Below, piece after piece: positions 1 through 8,847 of a stretch of 64,000 nt of DNA (the first letter of the stretch is position 1; every line of letters starts with the position of its first letter). The translations under genes and the position numbers were made by a program. The notes under the pieces were generated by a model. That model had not been told where the DNA came from and ran no database searches. It saw nothing but the letters and a program-made list of their open reading frames with translations. The stretch comes from JACJWR01 sp963752505 (GTDB taxonomy: Bacteria; Actinomycetota; Actinomycetes; S36-B12; UBA10799): positions 62,001 through 126,000 of the forward strand of contig CAVVYM010000012.1 of assembly GCA_963752505.1 (NCBI GenBank), read 5' to 3'.

Positions 1-813
1 GACGACCAGGACGCCCTCGAAGTCACGGCTATCCGGGCGTTGTCCGAGCGTGCTGCGCCACCGCAACTTATCCGCAGACCACCGGTGGTGAGCCCGCATC
101 ACACGTGTTCTGACATCGCCCTCGTCGGCGGCGGCAGTGCGGAACGACCGCGCATCGGGCTGGTCACAAAGGCGCACGCAGGGGTGCTGCTGCTCGACGA
201 GGCAGCAGAGTTCTCCGGTACGGCCCTCGATGCCTTGCGCCAGTCCATGGAGACCGGACAGGTTGCCGTGTCGCGCAGCGGTTTCCACGTGGAACTCCCG
301 GCCAGGTTCCAGTTGCTCATCACGACGAATCCCTGCCCGTGTGGCCGCGCACTGGATTCATCGGGACGCCCGTGCAGCTGCTCCTCGGTGCAGCGTCGTC
401 GCTATTTGGCCCGGCTGGCGGGCCCGCTGCTCGATCGGGTCGACGTGCGGCTCACACTGCGGCGGCCGACGCTGACCGAACTCACCGGCACCGGCGGAGA
501 GGTCGAGGCCACCGCACCGGTTGCGGTTCGCGTGGGACAGGCTCGGCAGCGCGCCGCCCACAGGCTCCGGGGGACCCCGTGGCGCGTGAACGCCGCGGTC
601 CCGGCCCACGAGATACGTCGACGTTGGCCCGTCCCCGACGACCTTGCTCGGGCGCTGGAGGACGCTGCTGAATCACGGGAATCGGTACGCGGGTTGGATC
701 TGAGTCTGCGGGTGGCGTGGACCCTCGCCGATCTCAACGGCCGAACCGTTCCGAAGCCGGCCGACCTGCAGGAGGCGCGAGAACTGCGCAATTCCGAGGC
801 TTGGCTCACATGA
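1..813 (+). CDS. comM: Mg-chelatase-like AAA+ ATPase ComM/YifB, C-terminal part
   Basis: The reading frame is open from base 1, so the gene starts outside the window and about 270 C-terminal residues are present. Visible family signatures are RPPVVSPHHTCSD, the Walker B-like region GVLLLDEAAEFS, the Cys-rich segment TTNPCPCGRALD followed by CSCSSVQRRRY, and GPLLDRVDVRL. The C-terminal helical region typical of the Mg_chelatase_C domain follows. In naturally competent bacteria ComM is a helicase that promotes branch migration during integration of transformed DNA; here the role is inferred from family and from dprA next door. The stop overlaps the dprA start (ATGA at 810-813), so the two are probably translationally coupled. 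Confidence 0.93.
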   Translation, partial: DDQDALEVTAIRALSERAAPPQLIRRPPVVSPHHTCSDIALVGGGSAERPRIGLVTKAHAGVLLLDEAAEFSGTALDALRQSMETGQVAVSRSGFHVELPARFQLLITTNPCPCGRALDSSGRPCSCSSVQRRRYLARLAGPLLDRVDVRLTLRRPTLTELTGTGGEVEATAPVAVRVGQARQRAAHRLRGTPWRVNAAVPAHEIRRRWPVPDDLARALEDAAESRESVRGLDLSLRVAWTLADLNGRTVPKPADLQEARELRNSEAWLT

Positions 814-1988
814 GCGGCACACCTCGAATCCACCCGGCGCAACAGTCGCTGCCAGTTCCGCCGGAGGCGACTGCACCTGCGGGCCCCGACGCCGAGGGCT
901 CGTTGGCCCGGCAGGGATGGGACGCCGAACTGCGCGCGCGGATCGCCCTCAGCCTGCTCGCCGAGCCCGGTGATCCGAAAATCGGGGCTGCCGTGAACCG
1001 GCTGGGGGCCGAAACGGTGGCTGATGATGTGGCGCGCTCGCGGATGCCACAGCGGACTGCGGAAGTCCTCGCGGAGGCTGTGACCACGCAACTGGACCGG
1101 GCCGCCACTGTCGGCGCTCGCTGCCTGCTGCCCGGCTACTCCGAGTGGCCGACACAATTGGATGACCTCGGTGAGGCCACACCCCTGTTGCTGTGGGTGC
1201 GAGGCGATTCGCTGCGAATGGATCTCATCCGTTCGGTGTCCATTGTGGGTGCCCGCGCGTGCAGCCCGTATGGCAGAGGGCAAGCCGAGACCCTCGCGGC
1301 CGAGCTCGCGCTGTTTGGCTGGACGATCGTGTCCGGCGGCGCCTACGGCATCGACGCGGCGGCCCATCAAGGTGCATTGGCGGTGGGTGGTCGCACCGTT
1401 CTAGTCTCAGCCGGCGGGGTGGACAAGCCCTACCCCCGAGCCCACGAGCACCTGTTCAGGAGGGTGCAGCGAAGCGGTGCCGTCGTGTCTGAGTGCCCGC
1501 TCGGTGCCCCACCAGCGCGCCACCGGTTCCTCACGCGCAACCGGATCATCGCCGCCATCAGCAGGGGAACCGTGGTGGTGGAAGCCGCCCTGAAGTCCGG
1601 TGCGCGCGGCACGGCCGCGGCGGCTACCCGGCTGTCGCGCCATGTGATGGCGGTACCCGGACCGGCCACATCGGACCTCTCCACCGGCTGCCACGACCTC
1701 ATCCGCCAAGGCGCGGCGGTGCTCGTCGGTGGCACGAACGACATTCTCGAACTGGTGACGCCGTTGGGCCAAGAATCGGCGGTGACCACCGACGGGCGAA
1801 GTGTCCTGGGTTGGCTGGTCGCCAAGGGGCCGGTGGAAGAGGGGCAGCTCGCCGGGGAGGTGGGAATCGCCCCCGATGAATTGCGTTCGCTGCTCACACT
1901 GCTTGAAGGTGGGGGCTACGTGGTGCGTAGCCGGCGAGGCTGGAAACTGACGGAGGATGCGCTCAACCGGTTCGCAAAGGCCAAGTAG
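810..1988 (+). CDS. dprA: DNA-processing protein DprA (Smf)
   Basis: 392 residues from an ATG that overlaps the comM stop; an upstream in-frame start inside comM is less likely. The Rossmann-like DprA core is clear: SIVGARACSPYGR, then IVSGGAYGIDAAAHQGAL, then RFLTRNRIIAAISRGTVVVEA and HVMAVPGPATSD. A C-terminal winged-helix-like domain (about residues 325-390) follows. DprA binds incoming single-stranded DNA and loads RecA during transformation. Presence of comM and dprA is usual in actinobacteria and does not by itself show competence. Confidence 0.95.
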   Translation: MSGTPRIHPAQQSLPVPPEATAPAGPDAEGSLARQGWDAELRARIALSLLAEPGDPKIGAAVNRLGAETVADDVARSRMPQRTAEVLAEAVTTQLDRAATVGARCLLPGYSEWPTQLDDLGEATPLLLWVRGDSLRMDLIRSVSIVGARACSPYGRGQAETLAAELALFGWTIVSGGAYGIDAAAHQGALAVGGRTVLVSAGGVDKPYPRAHEHLFRRVQRSGAVVSECPLGAPPARHRFLTRNRIIAAISRGTVVVEAALKSGARGTAAAATRLSRHVMAVPGPATSDLSTGCHDLIRQGAAVLVGGTNDILELVTPLGQESAVTTDGRSVLGWLVAKGPVEEGQLAGEVGIAPDELRSLLTLLEGGGYVVRSRRGWKLTEDALNRFAKAK

Positions 1989-2081
1989 CTCAGCCTGTTC
2001 GCCGGACCGGTCACGTCCCACGACACAAGCATTTGCGCGAACCTGCCGCGCGTTGACGCAGATACACGGTTGACTAGGGGG

Positions 2082-3020
2082 ATGGCCAACGACGCACGAC
2101 CAGCGGAGGGGGCCCCGCCGTCGGGGGAGGAACAACTGGAGGCGTTGGTACGTCAGTACGCCGAGCAGCTGCGACGCGCGCGCGGCTACAGTCCAAACAC
2201 GGTGCGTGCCTACTGCTCCGACGTGAACGCTCTGCTGGCCTTCGCGAACATCAAGGAGACCGCCGACCTGGCTTCGCTCAATGTTGGCGTGCTGCGGGCA
2301 TGGCTGGCGGCTGAGCCGGAGGCGGCGCGGGCGACGACCGCACGCAGAGCCTCCTCGGCGCGATCCTTCACATGGTGGGCCCACAAGCGGGGTCTGCTTC
2401 CCGAGGGTGACCCGGGACTGCGCCTGCGATCGCCCAAAGGGCACCGGACTCTGCCGGCGGTGCCGCGCGAGTCGCACGTCAGTGCCATGCTTGCCGACGT
2501 GACCGCAGCCGCCGACGATCCGCAGGCCATGCGTGACCTCGCCGTGTGCGAGGTGCTCTACGCGGCAGGATTGCGGGTGTCCGAACTGTGCTCGCTGAGC
2601 ATGGGGGACATCCGGCCGGATGGGCTGCTCGAGGTCATTGGCAAAGGCAATCGCCAGCGGGTGGTGCCGCTCGGTGAACCGGCGCAGGTGGCTCTGCAAG
2701 CCTGGTTGACAGACGGTCGTCCCGCCTTCGCGACGGCCGAGAGCGGGGAGGCTGTCTTCCTCGGTCGGCGCGGGCGACGGATCGATGCTCGGGCCGTGCG
2801 GCGAGTAGTAAATGAGGTCAGCGCCGCCGCCGGTGGGCGCCGCCTGTCGCCGCACGCGCTACGTCACGCCATGGCCACTCACACACTCGAGGGCGGCGCC
2901 GATTTGCGCACCGTGCAAGAGATCCTCGGACATGCCAGCCTGGGCACCACTCAGATCTACACCCATGTGACCGCGGAACGACTTCGGAAGGTGTACCAGA
3001 GTGCTCACCCCCGAGCATGA
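2082..3020 (+). CDS. xerC: Tyrosine site-specific recombinase XerC
   Basis: 312 residues. An N-terminal SAM-like core-binding domain (LEALVRQYAEQLRRARGYS onward) is followed by the catalytic domain with Arg in AAGLRVSELCSL, Lys in VIGKGNRQRVVPL, HxxR in SPHALRHAMATH, the third His in ILGHASLGTTQIYTHV and the nucleophilic Tyr in the same segment. XerC resolves chromosome dimers at dif. A TTG at 2070 is an alternative start 12 nt upstream; ATG 2082 is preferred although AGGGGG lies immediately before it. The 3' end overlaps whiG by 20 nt, the conserved actinobacterial xerC-whiG arrangement, so it is housekeeping and not an integrase of a mobile element. Confidence 0.93.
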   Translation: MANDARPAEGAPPSGEEQLEALVRQYAEQLRRARGYSPNTVRAYCSDVNALLAFANIKETADLASLNVGVLRAWLAAEPEAARATTARRASSARSFTWWAHKRGLLPEGDPGLRLRSPKGHRTLPAVPRESHVSAMLADVTAAADDPQAMRDLAVCEVLYAAGLRVSELCSLSMGDIRPDGLLEVIGKGNRQRVVPLGEPAQVALQAWLTDGRPAFATAESGEAVFLGRRGRRIDARAVRRVVNEVSAAAGGRRLSPHALRHAMATHTLEGGADLRTVQEILGHASLGTTQIYTHVTAERLRKVYQSAHPRA

Positions 3021-3771
3021 AACCGTCAACGGGATGTGGCAGCGGTTCAAGACTGACGCCGATCCGGCAGCCCGCGAGGACTTGATCCTGCACTACGCGC
3101 CGCTGGTGAAGTTCATCGCCGGTCGTGTGGGTGCCAGTTTGCCGGCCACGGTCGAGAACGCCGACTTGGTGTCGTACGGGTTGTTCGGGCTCATTGACGC
3201 CATCGACAGGTTCGAACCCGAACGCGGCTGGAAATTCGAGACGTACGCATTGTCACGCATCCGCGGATCCATCATCGACGAATTACGAGGCCTTGACTGG
3301 GTGCCGCGATCCGTACGGGCGCGCTCGCGCGAGGTTGAGCATGCCTACGCTGAGTTGGAGAACGAGTTGCGCAGGGCACCCACCGACGAAGAGGTGGCTG
3401 CCCGCGTGGGCATGGATGTGCACGATCTGCATGAACTATTTGCCATGGTCAGCTACACCCACGTGGCGGCCCTGGACGAACTCATCCACGGCGGTGAGGG
3501 CGGATCCACAACCCTGGGCGACATGGTCGTCGACCGCAGACTGCCCGCGCCGGAAGATGCGATTGAGGGGCAATCAGTCAGGGAAATGATCGGGGGTGCC
3601 GTGCACCTGCTGCCTGAACGCGATCAGATCATCGTCGCGCTGTACTACTACGAGGGATTCACCCTCGCCGAAATCGGACAGGTGCTCAACGTCACCGAGA
3701 GTCGCGTGAGCCAACTGCACAGCCGCGCGATGCTGCAACTGCGCGGTTGGATGAGCCAGGTTGATCTCTGA
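3001..3771 (+). CDS. whiG: RNA polymerase sigma factor, WhiG/FliA family
   Basis: 256 residues starting with GTG inside the end of xerC. Sigma region 2 is seen in YAPLVKFIAGRVGASLP, LVSYGLFGLIDAIDRFEP and KFETYALSRIRGSIIDELR; region 3 around DWVPRSVRARSREVEHAY; region 4 in GFTLAEIGQVLNVTESRVSQ. This is the FliA/WhiG type of group 3 sigma factor. In Streptomyces WhiG starts aerial hyphae on the path to sporulation, in motile actinobacteria the same family controls flagellar genes. No anti-sigma gene or flagellar gene is next to it here, so which programme it serves is open. Confidence 0.93.
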   Translation: MLTPEHETVNGMWQRFKTDADPAAREDLILHYAPLVKFIAGRVGASLPATVENADLVSYGLFGLIDAIDRFEPERGWKFETYALSRIRGSIIDELRGLDWVPRSVRARSREVEHAYAELENELRRAPTDEEVAARVGMDVHDLHELFAMVSYTHVAALDELIHGGEGGSTTLGDMVVDRRLPAPEDAIEGQSVREMIGGAVHLLPERDQIIVALYYYEGFTLAEIGQVLNVTESRVSQLHSRAMLQLRGWMSQVDL

Positions 3772-3827
3772 GATCCGGGTAGCGTCGCCATTCCCGGCGA
3801 GAGCGCGCCAACAGCCCACGGGTGCGG

Positions 3828-4328
3828 CTAGGAGTCGAACGGCGGTTTGAGGACTGGGGAGTAGGCGCCGATCAAGGTCAGGGGATCCACGTAGTCGGTG
3901 CCCAGCAGCGCACCCCAATGCAGGCAACGCTGGGAACAATGCCCCCCAGCCCCGATCGATCCGATAACGTCGCCAGCGGCGACCGATGCCCCCGTCGCGA
4001 CCGCGGCGTCAACCGGTTCGTAGGTCGTTCGCATCCCATCGTGGTCGATGGAGACAACACCACGATCGACCACGCGCCCGGCGAACACGACAACGCCGTC
4101 GGCGGGCGCGCGGACCGCAGTACCCGCAGTGGCCTCGAGGTCGACGCCTCGGTGCCCGCTCAGCCACGGTTGAGCAGGCGGATCAAAGGCGGCCAGCACC
4201 AGCACCGCCGACAGTGGCGCACCGTAGCTGCCGGGCAACGGGGCGCCCGCCGACGCGCCCACTGGGATGGGCGCCAGCCAGGCTGACAACGCGACAACAA
4301 CGAGGGCGACGGTGGCGCTGATCGGCAT
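3828..4328 (-). CDS. Secreted M23 (LytM-like) domain protein
   Basis: 166 residues from ATG 4328, preceded on its strand by GAAGGTGG; a TTG seven codons upstream is the alternative. Residues 1-28 form a signal peptide (ALVVVALSAWLAPIPVGASA). The M23 domain has the zinc ligands H59 and D63 (HRGVDLEA) and H137 (CLHWGALLG). The two His residues that act in catalysis in LytM are absent: the Y-x-H-L position reads TTYEPV and the H-x-H position reads C-L-H. It lies between whiG and rpsB, where actinobacteria carry this gene. Secreted envelope protein; peptidoglycan hydrolase activity is uncertain. Confidence 0.85.
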   Translation of the reverse strand: MPISATVALVVVALSAWLAPIPVGASAGAPLPGSYGAPLSAVLVLAAFDPPAQPWLSGHRGVDLEATAGTAVRAPADGVVVFAGRVVDRGVVSIDHDGMRTTYEPVDAAVATGASVAAGDVIGSIGAGGHCSQRCLHWGALLGTDYVDPLTLIGAYSPVLKPPFDS

Positions 4329-4398
4329 GTCGACCACCTTCGACCCCAATCGATCCCCGCTCCAGCCCCGCCGCGCGATCTGTGGATACCGACCCGGC

Positions 4399-4404
4399 TA
4401 GACT
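4399..4404 (+). promoter_or_regulatory. Candidate -10 box for rpsB
   Basis: TAGACT fits the actinobacterial TANNNT consensus and lies in the 253-bp region between the divergent M23 gene and rpsB. No good -35 box is visible. A start point about 7 nt downstream would give an rpsB leader of about 170 nt. Confidence 0.35.
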
Positions 4405-4471
4405 TGTCCCGCACCGTGCCACGTCGGCTCGGTGACTTCGCATCCCCATTTATCGCGTGCATGCGCGGCGA

Positions 4472-4566
4472 GTGACCACGGTCCAACAGGCGGTCACCTC
4501 GATGGGGGTCAGGCGCAGGCAGCGACCGCTGCTCTGCGAGGAACCACGAGCCCGACACCCTCGGGC
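4472..4566 (+). promoter_or_regulatory. Structured rpsB leader with two hairpins
   Basis: GTGACC at 4472-4477 can pair with GGTCAC at 4492-4497. GCCCGA at 4550-4555 pairs perfectly with TCGGGC at 4561-4566 over a 5-nt loop and ends directly before the Shine-Dalgarno GCAGGAGG (4567-4574). S2 represses its own mRNA in E. coli, so a similar control here is possible but is inference. Confidence 0.35.
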
Positions 4567-4581
4567 GCAGGAGGCATGCTC

Positions 4582-5553
4582 ATGGCCGTTGTCACCACAC
4601 GGCAGATGCTGGAAAACGGTGTTCACTTCGGGCACCAAACCCGTCGCTGGAATCCAAAGATGAAGCGATTCATCTTCACCGAACGCAACGGCATCTACAT
4701 CATCGATCTCACGCAATCGGTCGGCTACATCGACGAGGCCTATGACTTCGTCAAGGAGACTGTTGCCCACGGCGGAACGATTCTTTTCGTCGGCACCAAG
4801 AAGCAAGCCCAAGAAGCAATCGCCACGCAGGCGACGCGGGTGGGAATGCCCTACGTCAATCACCGTTGGCTGGGCGGCATGCTGACCAACTTCAGCACCA
4901 TCCACAAGCGGCTACAGCGCCTCGCCGAACTTGAGCAGCTTGACTTCGACAACCCGGCTGCTGGCGGCCTTACCAAGCGCGAACTGCTGTCGCTCAAGCG
5001 CGAGAAGGACAAACTGGACCGCGCACTGGGAGGCATCAGGACCATGTCCAAGGTGCCGAGCGCAGTGTGGATCGTGGACACCAACAAGGAGCACATCGCC
5101 GTAGGCGAGGCGCGCAAACTGGGGATCCCCGTCGTTGCAGTGCTCGACACCAACTGCGACCCCGACGTGGTGGACTACCCCGTTCCGGGCAACGACGACG
5201 CGATTCGCTCGGTCACGCTGCTCACCCGCGTCATCGCTGACGCGGTGGCAGAAGGCACCGTGGCGCGGCATTCATCGGATGACGAGGCCGAGCCAGCACC
5301 CGAATGGGAGCGCGAGTTGCTCGGGGCAGAGGAGTCGGCAACCCCGGCCGCCGAGGTCGTGGCGGAGGAGTCGGCAACCCCAGCGGCTGAGGTCGTGGCA
5401 GAGGCAGCCGTCGACGAGGTTGTGGCGGTGCCGTCCGAGACTGCAATCGAAGCCGCACCCGAAGCCGAAGTTGTCGAGGTCGTAGTGGCCGATGAGGCTG
5501 CAGAGGCACCGGCGCAGGATGCGCCCGAAGCATCCCCCCAGCCGACTGAGTAG
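4582..5553 (+). CDS. rpsB: 30S ribosomal protein S2
   Basis: 323 residues from ATG 4582, which has GCAGGAGG at a suitable distance; the ATG at 4576 is too close to it. The S2 core is unmistakable: [54 protein letters not shown] and [17 protein letters not shown]2 is the last-assembled 30S protein and is needed for mRNA binding with S1. About 75 residues at the C-terminus form an acidic Ala/Glu/Val-rich tail with a tandem 12-residue repeat; acidic tails on S2 are common in actinobacteria. It is followed by tsf after 33 nt, the usual rpsB-tsf operon. Confidence 0.97.
   Translation: MAVVTTRQMLENGVHFGHQTRRWNPKMKRFIFTERNGIYIIDLTQSVGYIDEAYDFVKETVAHGGTILFVGTKKQAQEAIATQATRVGMPYVNHRWLGGMLTNFSTIHKRLQRLAELEQLDFDNPAAGGLTKRELLSLKREKDKLDRALGGIRTMSKVPSAVWIVDTNKEHIAVGEARKLGIPVVAVLDTNCDPDVVDYPVPGNDDAIRSVTLLTRVIADAVAEGTVARHSSDDEAEPAPEWERELLGAEESATPAAEVVAEESATPAAEVVAEAAVDEVVAVPSETAIEAAPEAEVVEVVVADEAAEAPAQDAPEASPQPTE
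5329..5400 (+). repeat. Tandem 36-nt repeat in the rpsB tail
   Basis: Two adjacent 36-nt units (5329-5364 and 5365-5400) each encode [12 protein letters not shown]. The copies differ at a few silent positions. Confidence 0.85.
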
Positions 5554-5586
5554 CACCAGCCAGTAGAAGAGAAGAGGACACACATC

Positions 5587-6420
5587 ATGGCTGTCACCGC
5601 GAGTGACGTGAAGAAGCTCCGGGAACTTACCGGAGCCGGGATGATGGACTGTAAGAAGGCGCTGCTGGAAGCCGACGGCGATTTCGACAAGGCCGTGGAA
5701 CTGCTGCGCATCAAGGGGGCCAAGGACGTGGGCAAGCGTGCCGCCCGCAACGCAGCGAATGGGCTGGTCGCCGCACACCTCGGGGCAACCAACCACGGCG
5801 TCATGCTGGAGTTGGCCTGCGAGACGGACTTCGTCGCCAAGACCGAAGGCTTCCAGACCCTGGCGGCCGACGTTGCGGCCTTCGTCGCCGTGAAGGACCC
5901 CGCCGACCTAGACGAATTGCTCGCGGCCGAGTACACCGCGGGCAAGTCGGTCCGGGATCTGCTGGACGAGGCCAACGCGTCCATGGGCGAGAAGATCGAG
6001 ATCCGTCGTTTCAGCCACGTCAAGGATGGCTACGTCTACGTGTACCTGCACAAGCACGACCCCGCGCTTCCCCCGAGCGTCGGTGCGCTGGTGCAGCTCG
6101 ACACGGAGAACGAAGAGGTCGCGAAGAACATCGCGCAACACATCGCCGCGATGGCACCGACCTACCTCACGTCCGACGATGTGCCGGCCGATGTGATCGA
6201 GGCTGAGGAGCGGGTTGCCCGCGAGAAGGCAATTGAGGAGGGCAAGCCCGAAGCTGCCCTGCCGAAGATCGTCCAAGGCCGCGTCAAGTCCTTCCTCAAG
6301 GACTCCTGCCTGGTCGACCAGCCCTGGGTGCGGGACAACAAGAAGACCATCGGCGCCTACCTCGAAGAGAACGACGCCACCATCGTGAGGTTCGCGCGGT
6401 TCCGCGTGGGCCAGTCCTAG
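5587..6420 (+). CDS. tsf: Translation elongation factor Ts
   Basis: 277 residues. The N-terminal UBA-like domain reads DVKKLRELTGAGMMDCKKAL, and the core contains LELACETDFVAKTEGF, the signature contacting EF-Tu, plus LVDQPWVRDNKKTIGAYL near the C-terminus. EF-Ts exchanges GDP for GTP on EF-Tu. ATG 5587 follows GAAGAGAAGAGGA. Length and motifs are normal for the family. A strong hairpin lies just after the stop. Confidence 0.97.
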   Translation: MAVTASDVKKLRELTGAGMMDCKKALLEADGDFDKAVELLRIKGAKDVGKRAARNAANGLVAAHLGATNHGVMLELACETDFVAKTEGFQTLAADVAAFVAVKDPADLDELLAAEYTAGKSVRDLLDEANASMGEKIEIRRFSHVKDGYVYVYLHKHDPALPPSVGALVQLDTENEEVAKNIAQHIAAMAPTYLTSDDVPADVIEAEERVAREKAIEEGKPEAALPKIVQGRVKSFLKDSCLVDQPWVRDNKKTIGAYLEENDATIVRFARFRVGQS

Positions 6421-6432
6421 CTCGCCGAAGCT

Positions 6433-6475
6433 TCTGCCCTACCCAGCACGTGTCAAGCGTGCCGGGTAGGGCAGA
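6433..6475 (+). terminator. Strong hairpin between tsf and pyrH, likely intrinsic terminator without U-tract
   Basis: TCTGCCCTACCC (6433-6444) pairs perfectly with GGGTAGGGCAGA (6464-6475). After one A-C mismatch, GCACG (6446-6450) pairs with CGTGC (6458-6462) around a 7-nt loop. No T-run follows, which is common for actinobacterial terminators. It starts 13 nt after the tsf stop and could end the rpsB-tsf transcript or act as partial attenuator before pyrH. Confidence 0.7.
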
Positions 6476-6516
6476 CTCGTGACGAGCAACTGTCAGCCGG
6501 TGTGAGGGAGTAGCCC

Positions 6517-7380
6517 GTGGTCGCCGACGCGCGCTCAAGCGTGACTCAACCCCGAATCGATGGCTTGGCTCCGGCTTGGCCCGACGTGGGCCCCGAGGGC
6601 TGGCAGCGAGTACTTCTCAAATTGTCCGGCGAGGCCTTCGCCGGTCCCAGCGGAGGATTGGGCGTCGACCCTGACGTGGTGCATTCCATCGCCATCCAGA
6701 TCGCGGCCATCGTGCGGAACGGCCGGGAGGTGGCCGTGGTCATCGGGGGTGGCAACTACTTCCGCGGTGCCCAATTGTCGGAGCGCGGCATGGATCGGGC
6801 CCGCGCGGACTACATGGGAATGCTCGGCACCGTCATGAACTGTCTGGCGCTGCAGGACTTCCTTGAGAAGCAGGGCATCGACACTCGAGTTCAGACAGCA
6901 ATCACCATGGGCCAGGTGGCTGAGCCCTACATCCCGCGGCGGGCGATTCGTCACCTGGAGAAGGGCCGGGTGGTGATTTTCGGCGCCGGACTAGGCGTGC
7001 CCTACTTCTCGACTGACACCTGCGCAGCCCAACGGGCGCTGGAGATCGGCGCCGAGGTGGTCCTCATGGCCAAGGGGGTCGATGGCGTCTACGACGCAGA
7101 TCCACGGCTCGTGCCGGATGCGACGAGATTTACCGAACTCAATCCGGCTGACGTGCTCGCTCAGGGACTGAAAGTTGCCGACGCGACCGCAATCAGCCTC
7201 TGTCAAGACAACCACCTTCCTATTGTTGTCTTCAACCTGCTGGTGGAAGGCAACATCGCCCGCGCTGTAGCGGGCGAGCGCATCGGCACACTCGTGAGCA
7301 CCAATGTTGGCGCTCAGGGTGGGCGGCGGGATGAGGACTCGGTGTCCGCGGCGGCGGCAGACTCAAAGGAGACAACGTGA
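6517..7380 (+). CDS. pyrH: UMP kinase
   Basis: 287 residues from GTG 6517 (GAGGGAG upstream). The amino-acid-kinase fold is clear: [50 protein letters not shown], and [20 protein letters not shown] for the UMP/ATP site. It phosphorylates UMP to UDP and is regulated by GTP and UTP in other bacteria. It is longer than the usual 240-250 residues because of about 30 extra N-terminal residues and a Ser/Ala-rich C-terminal tail. Its stop overlaps the frr GTG start. Confidence 0.96.
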   Translation: MVADARSSVTQPRIDGLAPAWPDVGPEGWQRVLLKLSGEAFAGPSGGLGVDPDVVHSIAIQIAAIVRNGREVAVVIGGGNYFRGAQLSERGMDRARADYMGMLGTVMNCLALQDFLEKQGIDTRVQTAITMGQVAEPYIPRRAIRHLEKGRVVIFGAGLGVPYFSTDTCAAQRALEIGAEVVLMAKGVDGVYDADPRLVPDATRFTELNPADVLAQGLKVADATAISLCQDNHLPIVVFNLLVEGNIARAVAGERIGTLVSTNVGAQGGRRDEDSVSAAAADSKETT

Positions 7381-7952
7381 GCGATGGTCAGGACCTGATC
7401 GAGGAGATCCTCTTCGAGGCGGAAGAGAAGATGGACAAGGCCATCACCGTTGCCCGAGAGGACTTCGCGACGATTCGCACCGGACGTGCCACGCCCGCGA
7501 TGTTCAACAAGTTGACCGTGGACTACTACGGCGCTGCGACGCCGCTGAACCAGTTGGCCTCGTTCCAAGTTCCGGAGGCCCGAATGATCATCGTGACTCC
7601 GTATGACAAGTCGTCGATGACCGCCATCGAGAAGTCGATTCGCGATTCCGACCTGGGCGTGAACCCGACCAACGACGGCCACATCATCCGCGTTGTTCTG
7701 CCAGCGCTGACCGAAGAGCGCCGCAAGGAGTACATCAAGATGGCTCGAGGGAAGGCCGAAGACGCTCGAATCGCGATTCGAAACATCCGCCGCACCGCGA
7801 AGGAACGGCTGGAGTCGTTGGCCAAGGAAGGCGACGCGGGCAAAGACGACGTGCACCGCGCCGAAGTGAACCTTGAGGACCTGACGCATGCCCACGTTGG
7901 CCATGTCGATGAGATTCTGAAGGTCAAGGAAGCCGAACTGATCGAGGTCTGA
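7377..7952 (+). CDS. frr: Ribosome recycling factor
   Basis: 191 residues from GTG 7377, which overlaps the pyrH stop and follows AAGGAG. Motifs are those of [60 protein letters not shown] and [16 protein letters not shown] with EF-G splits the post-termination ribosome. One nucleotide separates it from cdsA, so pyrH-frr-cdsA-rlmN form one transcription unit. Confidence 0.97.
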   Translation: MSDGQDLIEEILFEAEEKMDKAITVAREDFATIRTGRATPAMFNKLTVDYYGAATPLNQLASFQVPEARMIIVTPYDKSSMTAIEKSIRDSDLGVNPTNDGHIIRVVLPALTEERRKEYIKMARGKAEDARIAIRNIRRTAKERLESLAKEGDAGKDDVHRAEVNLEDLTHAHVGHVDEILKVKEAELIEV

Positions 7953-7953
7953 C

Positions 7954-8847
7954 GTGAGCGATCAGACAGGCTCCGGAGTCTCCCAACCTGCGACCGGAAC
8001 GGGCGACGAACCGCCGCCGAAGTCCAAAGCCGGGCGCAACCTTCCCGCCGCCATCGGAGTGGGGGTGGTACTTGGCGCCATTGCGCTGCTGACCCTGTTC
8101 ACCTACAAGTGGTTGTTCGCAGGCTTTGCCCTACTGGCGGTCACAGTAGGCATCTACGAGGTCACCAACGCGTTCCGCCAAGCTGGTGTGGTGGTGGCCC
8201 GGACACCCATCTACCTGGGTGCGGTGGCCACGGTGATCATGGCCTACATCTTCAACGTCGTCGGCCTGATCATGGTGTTCGGCCTCATGGTCATCAGCAC
8301 GCTGATCTGGCGGGTCCGGCGGGGCACCGAGGACTACGTCAAGGACGTCACGGCCACAATCTTTATCGCGGCGTATCTGCCGTTCATGCTCGGCTTTGCG
8401 ATTCTGACCCTCGCCGCTGACGACGGGCCGTTGCTGATTGTCACCTTCGTTGCGCTCACGATCAGCAACGACATCGGCGGCTATGCGACCGGTGTGTTGT
8501 TCGGCAAGCACCCCATCTCGCCAGGTATCAGCCCAAAGAAGTCGTGGGAGGGATTTGCCGGCTCGGTGGCCTTCCAGGCACTGGTGGGTGCCCTGCTCTT
8601 CGCGTTCCTGCTCGACGCACCCTGGTGGCAAGGAGTGGTCGCCGGCGTGGTCATGGCAATCACCGCGACGGCTGGGGACTTCGCCGAGTCAGCCATCAAG
8701 CGCGATCTCGGGGTGAAGGACCTCGGCAACATCCTCCCGGGGCACGGCGGTTTCATGGACCGGTTGGATTCGCTGATTCCAAACGCGTTCGTTTCGTGGC
8801 TGCTGTTTGCCATCTTCGGCCTCCTCGCGGTTCCGGTGCTGGCGTGA
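7954..8847 (+). CDS. cdsA: Phosphatidate cytidylyltransferase
   Basis: 297 residues, GTG start. Several hydrophobic segments begin at about residue 30. The CdsA signature sits near the C-terminus: [19 protein letters not shown], then [15 protein letters not shown]. The enzyme makes CDP-diacylglycerol from phosphatidate and CTP in the membrane, feeding phospholipid (PI, PG, cardiolipin) synthesis. The Pro/Lys-rich first 30 residues are probably cytoplasmic. The stop overlaps the GTG start of rlmN. Confidence 0.95.
   Translation: MSDQTGSGVSQPATGTGDEPPPKSKAGRNLPAAIGVGVVLGAIALLTLFTYKWLFAGFALLAVTVGIYEVTNAFRQAGVVVARTPIYLGAVATVIMAYIFNVVGLIMVFGLMVISTLIWRVRRGTEDYVKDVTATIFIAAYLPFMLGFAILTLAADDGPLLIVTFVALTISNDIGGYATGVLFGKHPISPGISPKKSWEGFAGSVAFQALVGALLFAFLLDAPWWQGVVAGVVMAITATAGDFAESAIKRDLGVKDLGNILPGHGGFMDRLDSLIPNAFVSWLLFAIFGLLAVPVLA

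Noticed and set aside
717..809. Upstream start for dprA (and similarly for rpsB, potC, truB, gabT, proS and rnj).
   Set aside because: The extra N-termini overlap the preceding gene or noncoding leader and are not family-like; internal starts have overlaps, Shine-Dalgarno sequences or leaderless promoters.
402..1370. Long antisense frames over comM, dprA and many other genes.
   Set aside because: They are open because of high GC content, show no family motifs and lie opposite clear genes.
2070..2085. xerC as a twelfth leaderless gene.
   Set aside because: The nearby TAGGGG lacks the final T and the spacing to ATG 2082 does not fit.
2082..3020. XerC as integrase of a genomic island or phage.
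   Set aside because: It overlaps whiG in the conserved housekeeping order and no other mobile-element gene or att repeat is near.
3825..3850. A tRNA T-arm-like string on the minus strand (GTTCGACTCCTAGCC).
   Set aside because: It is the end of the M23 gene (PPFDS stop), and no acceptor, D or anticodon arm can be formed around it.
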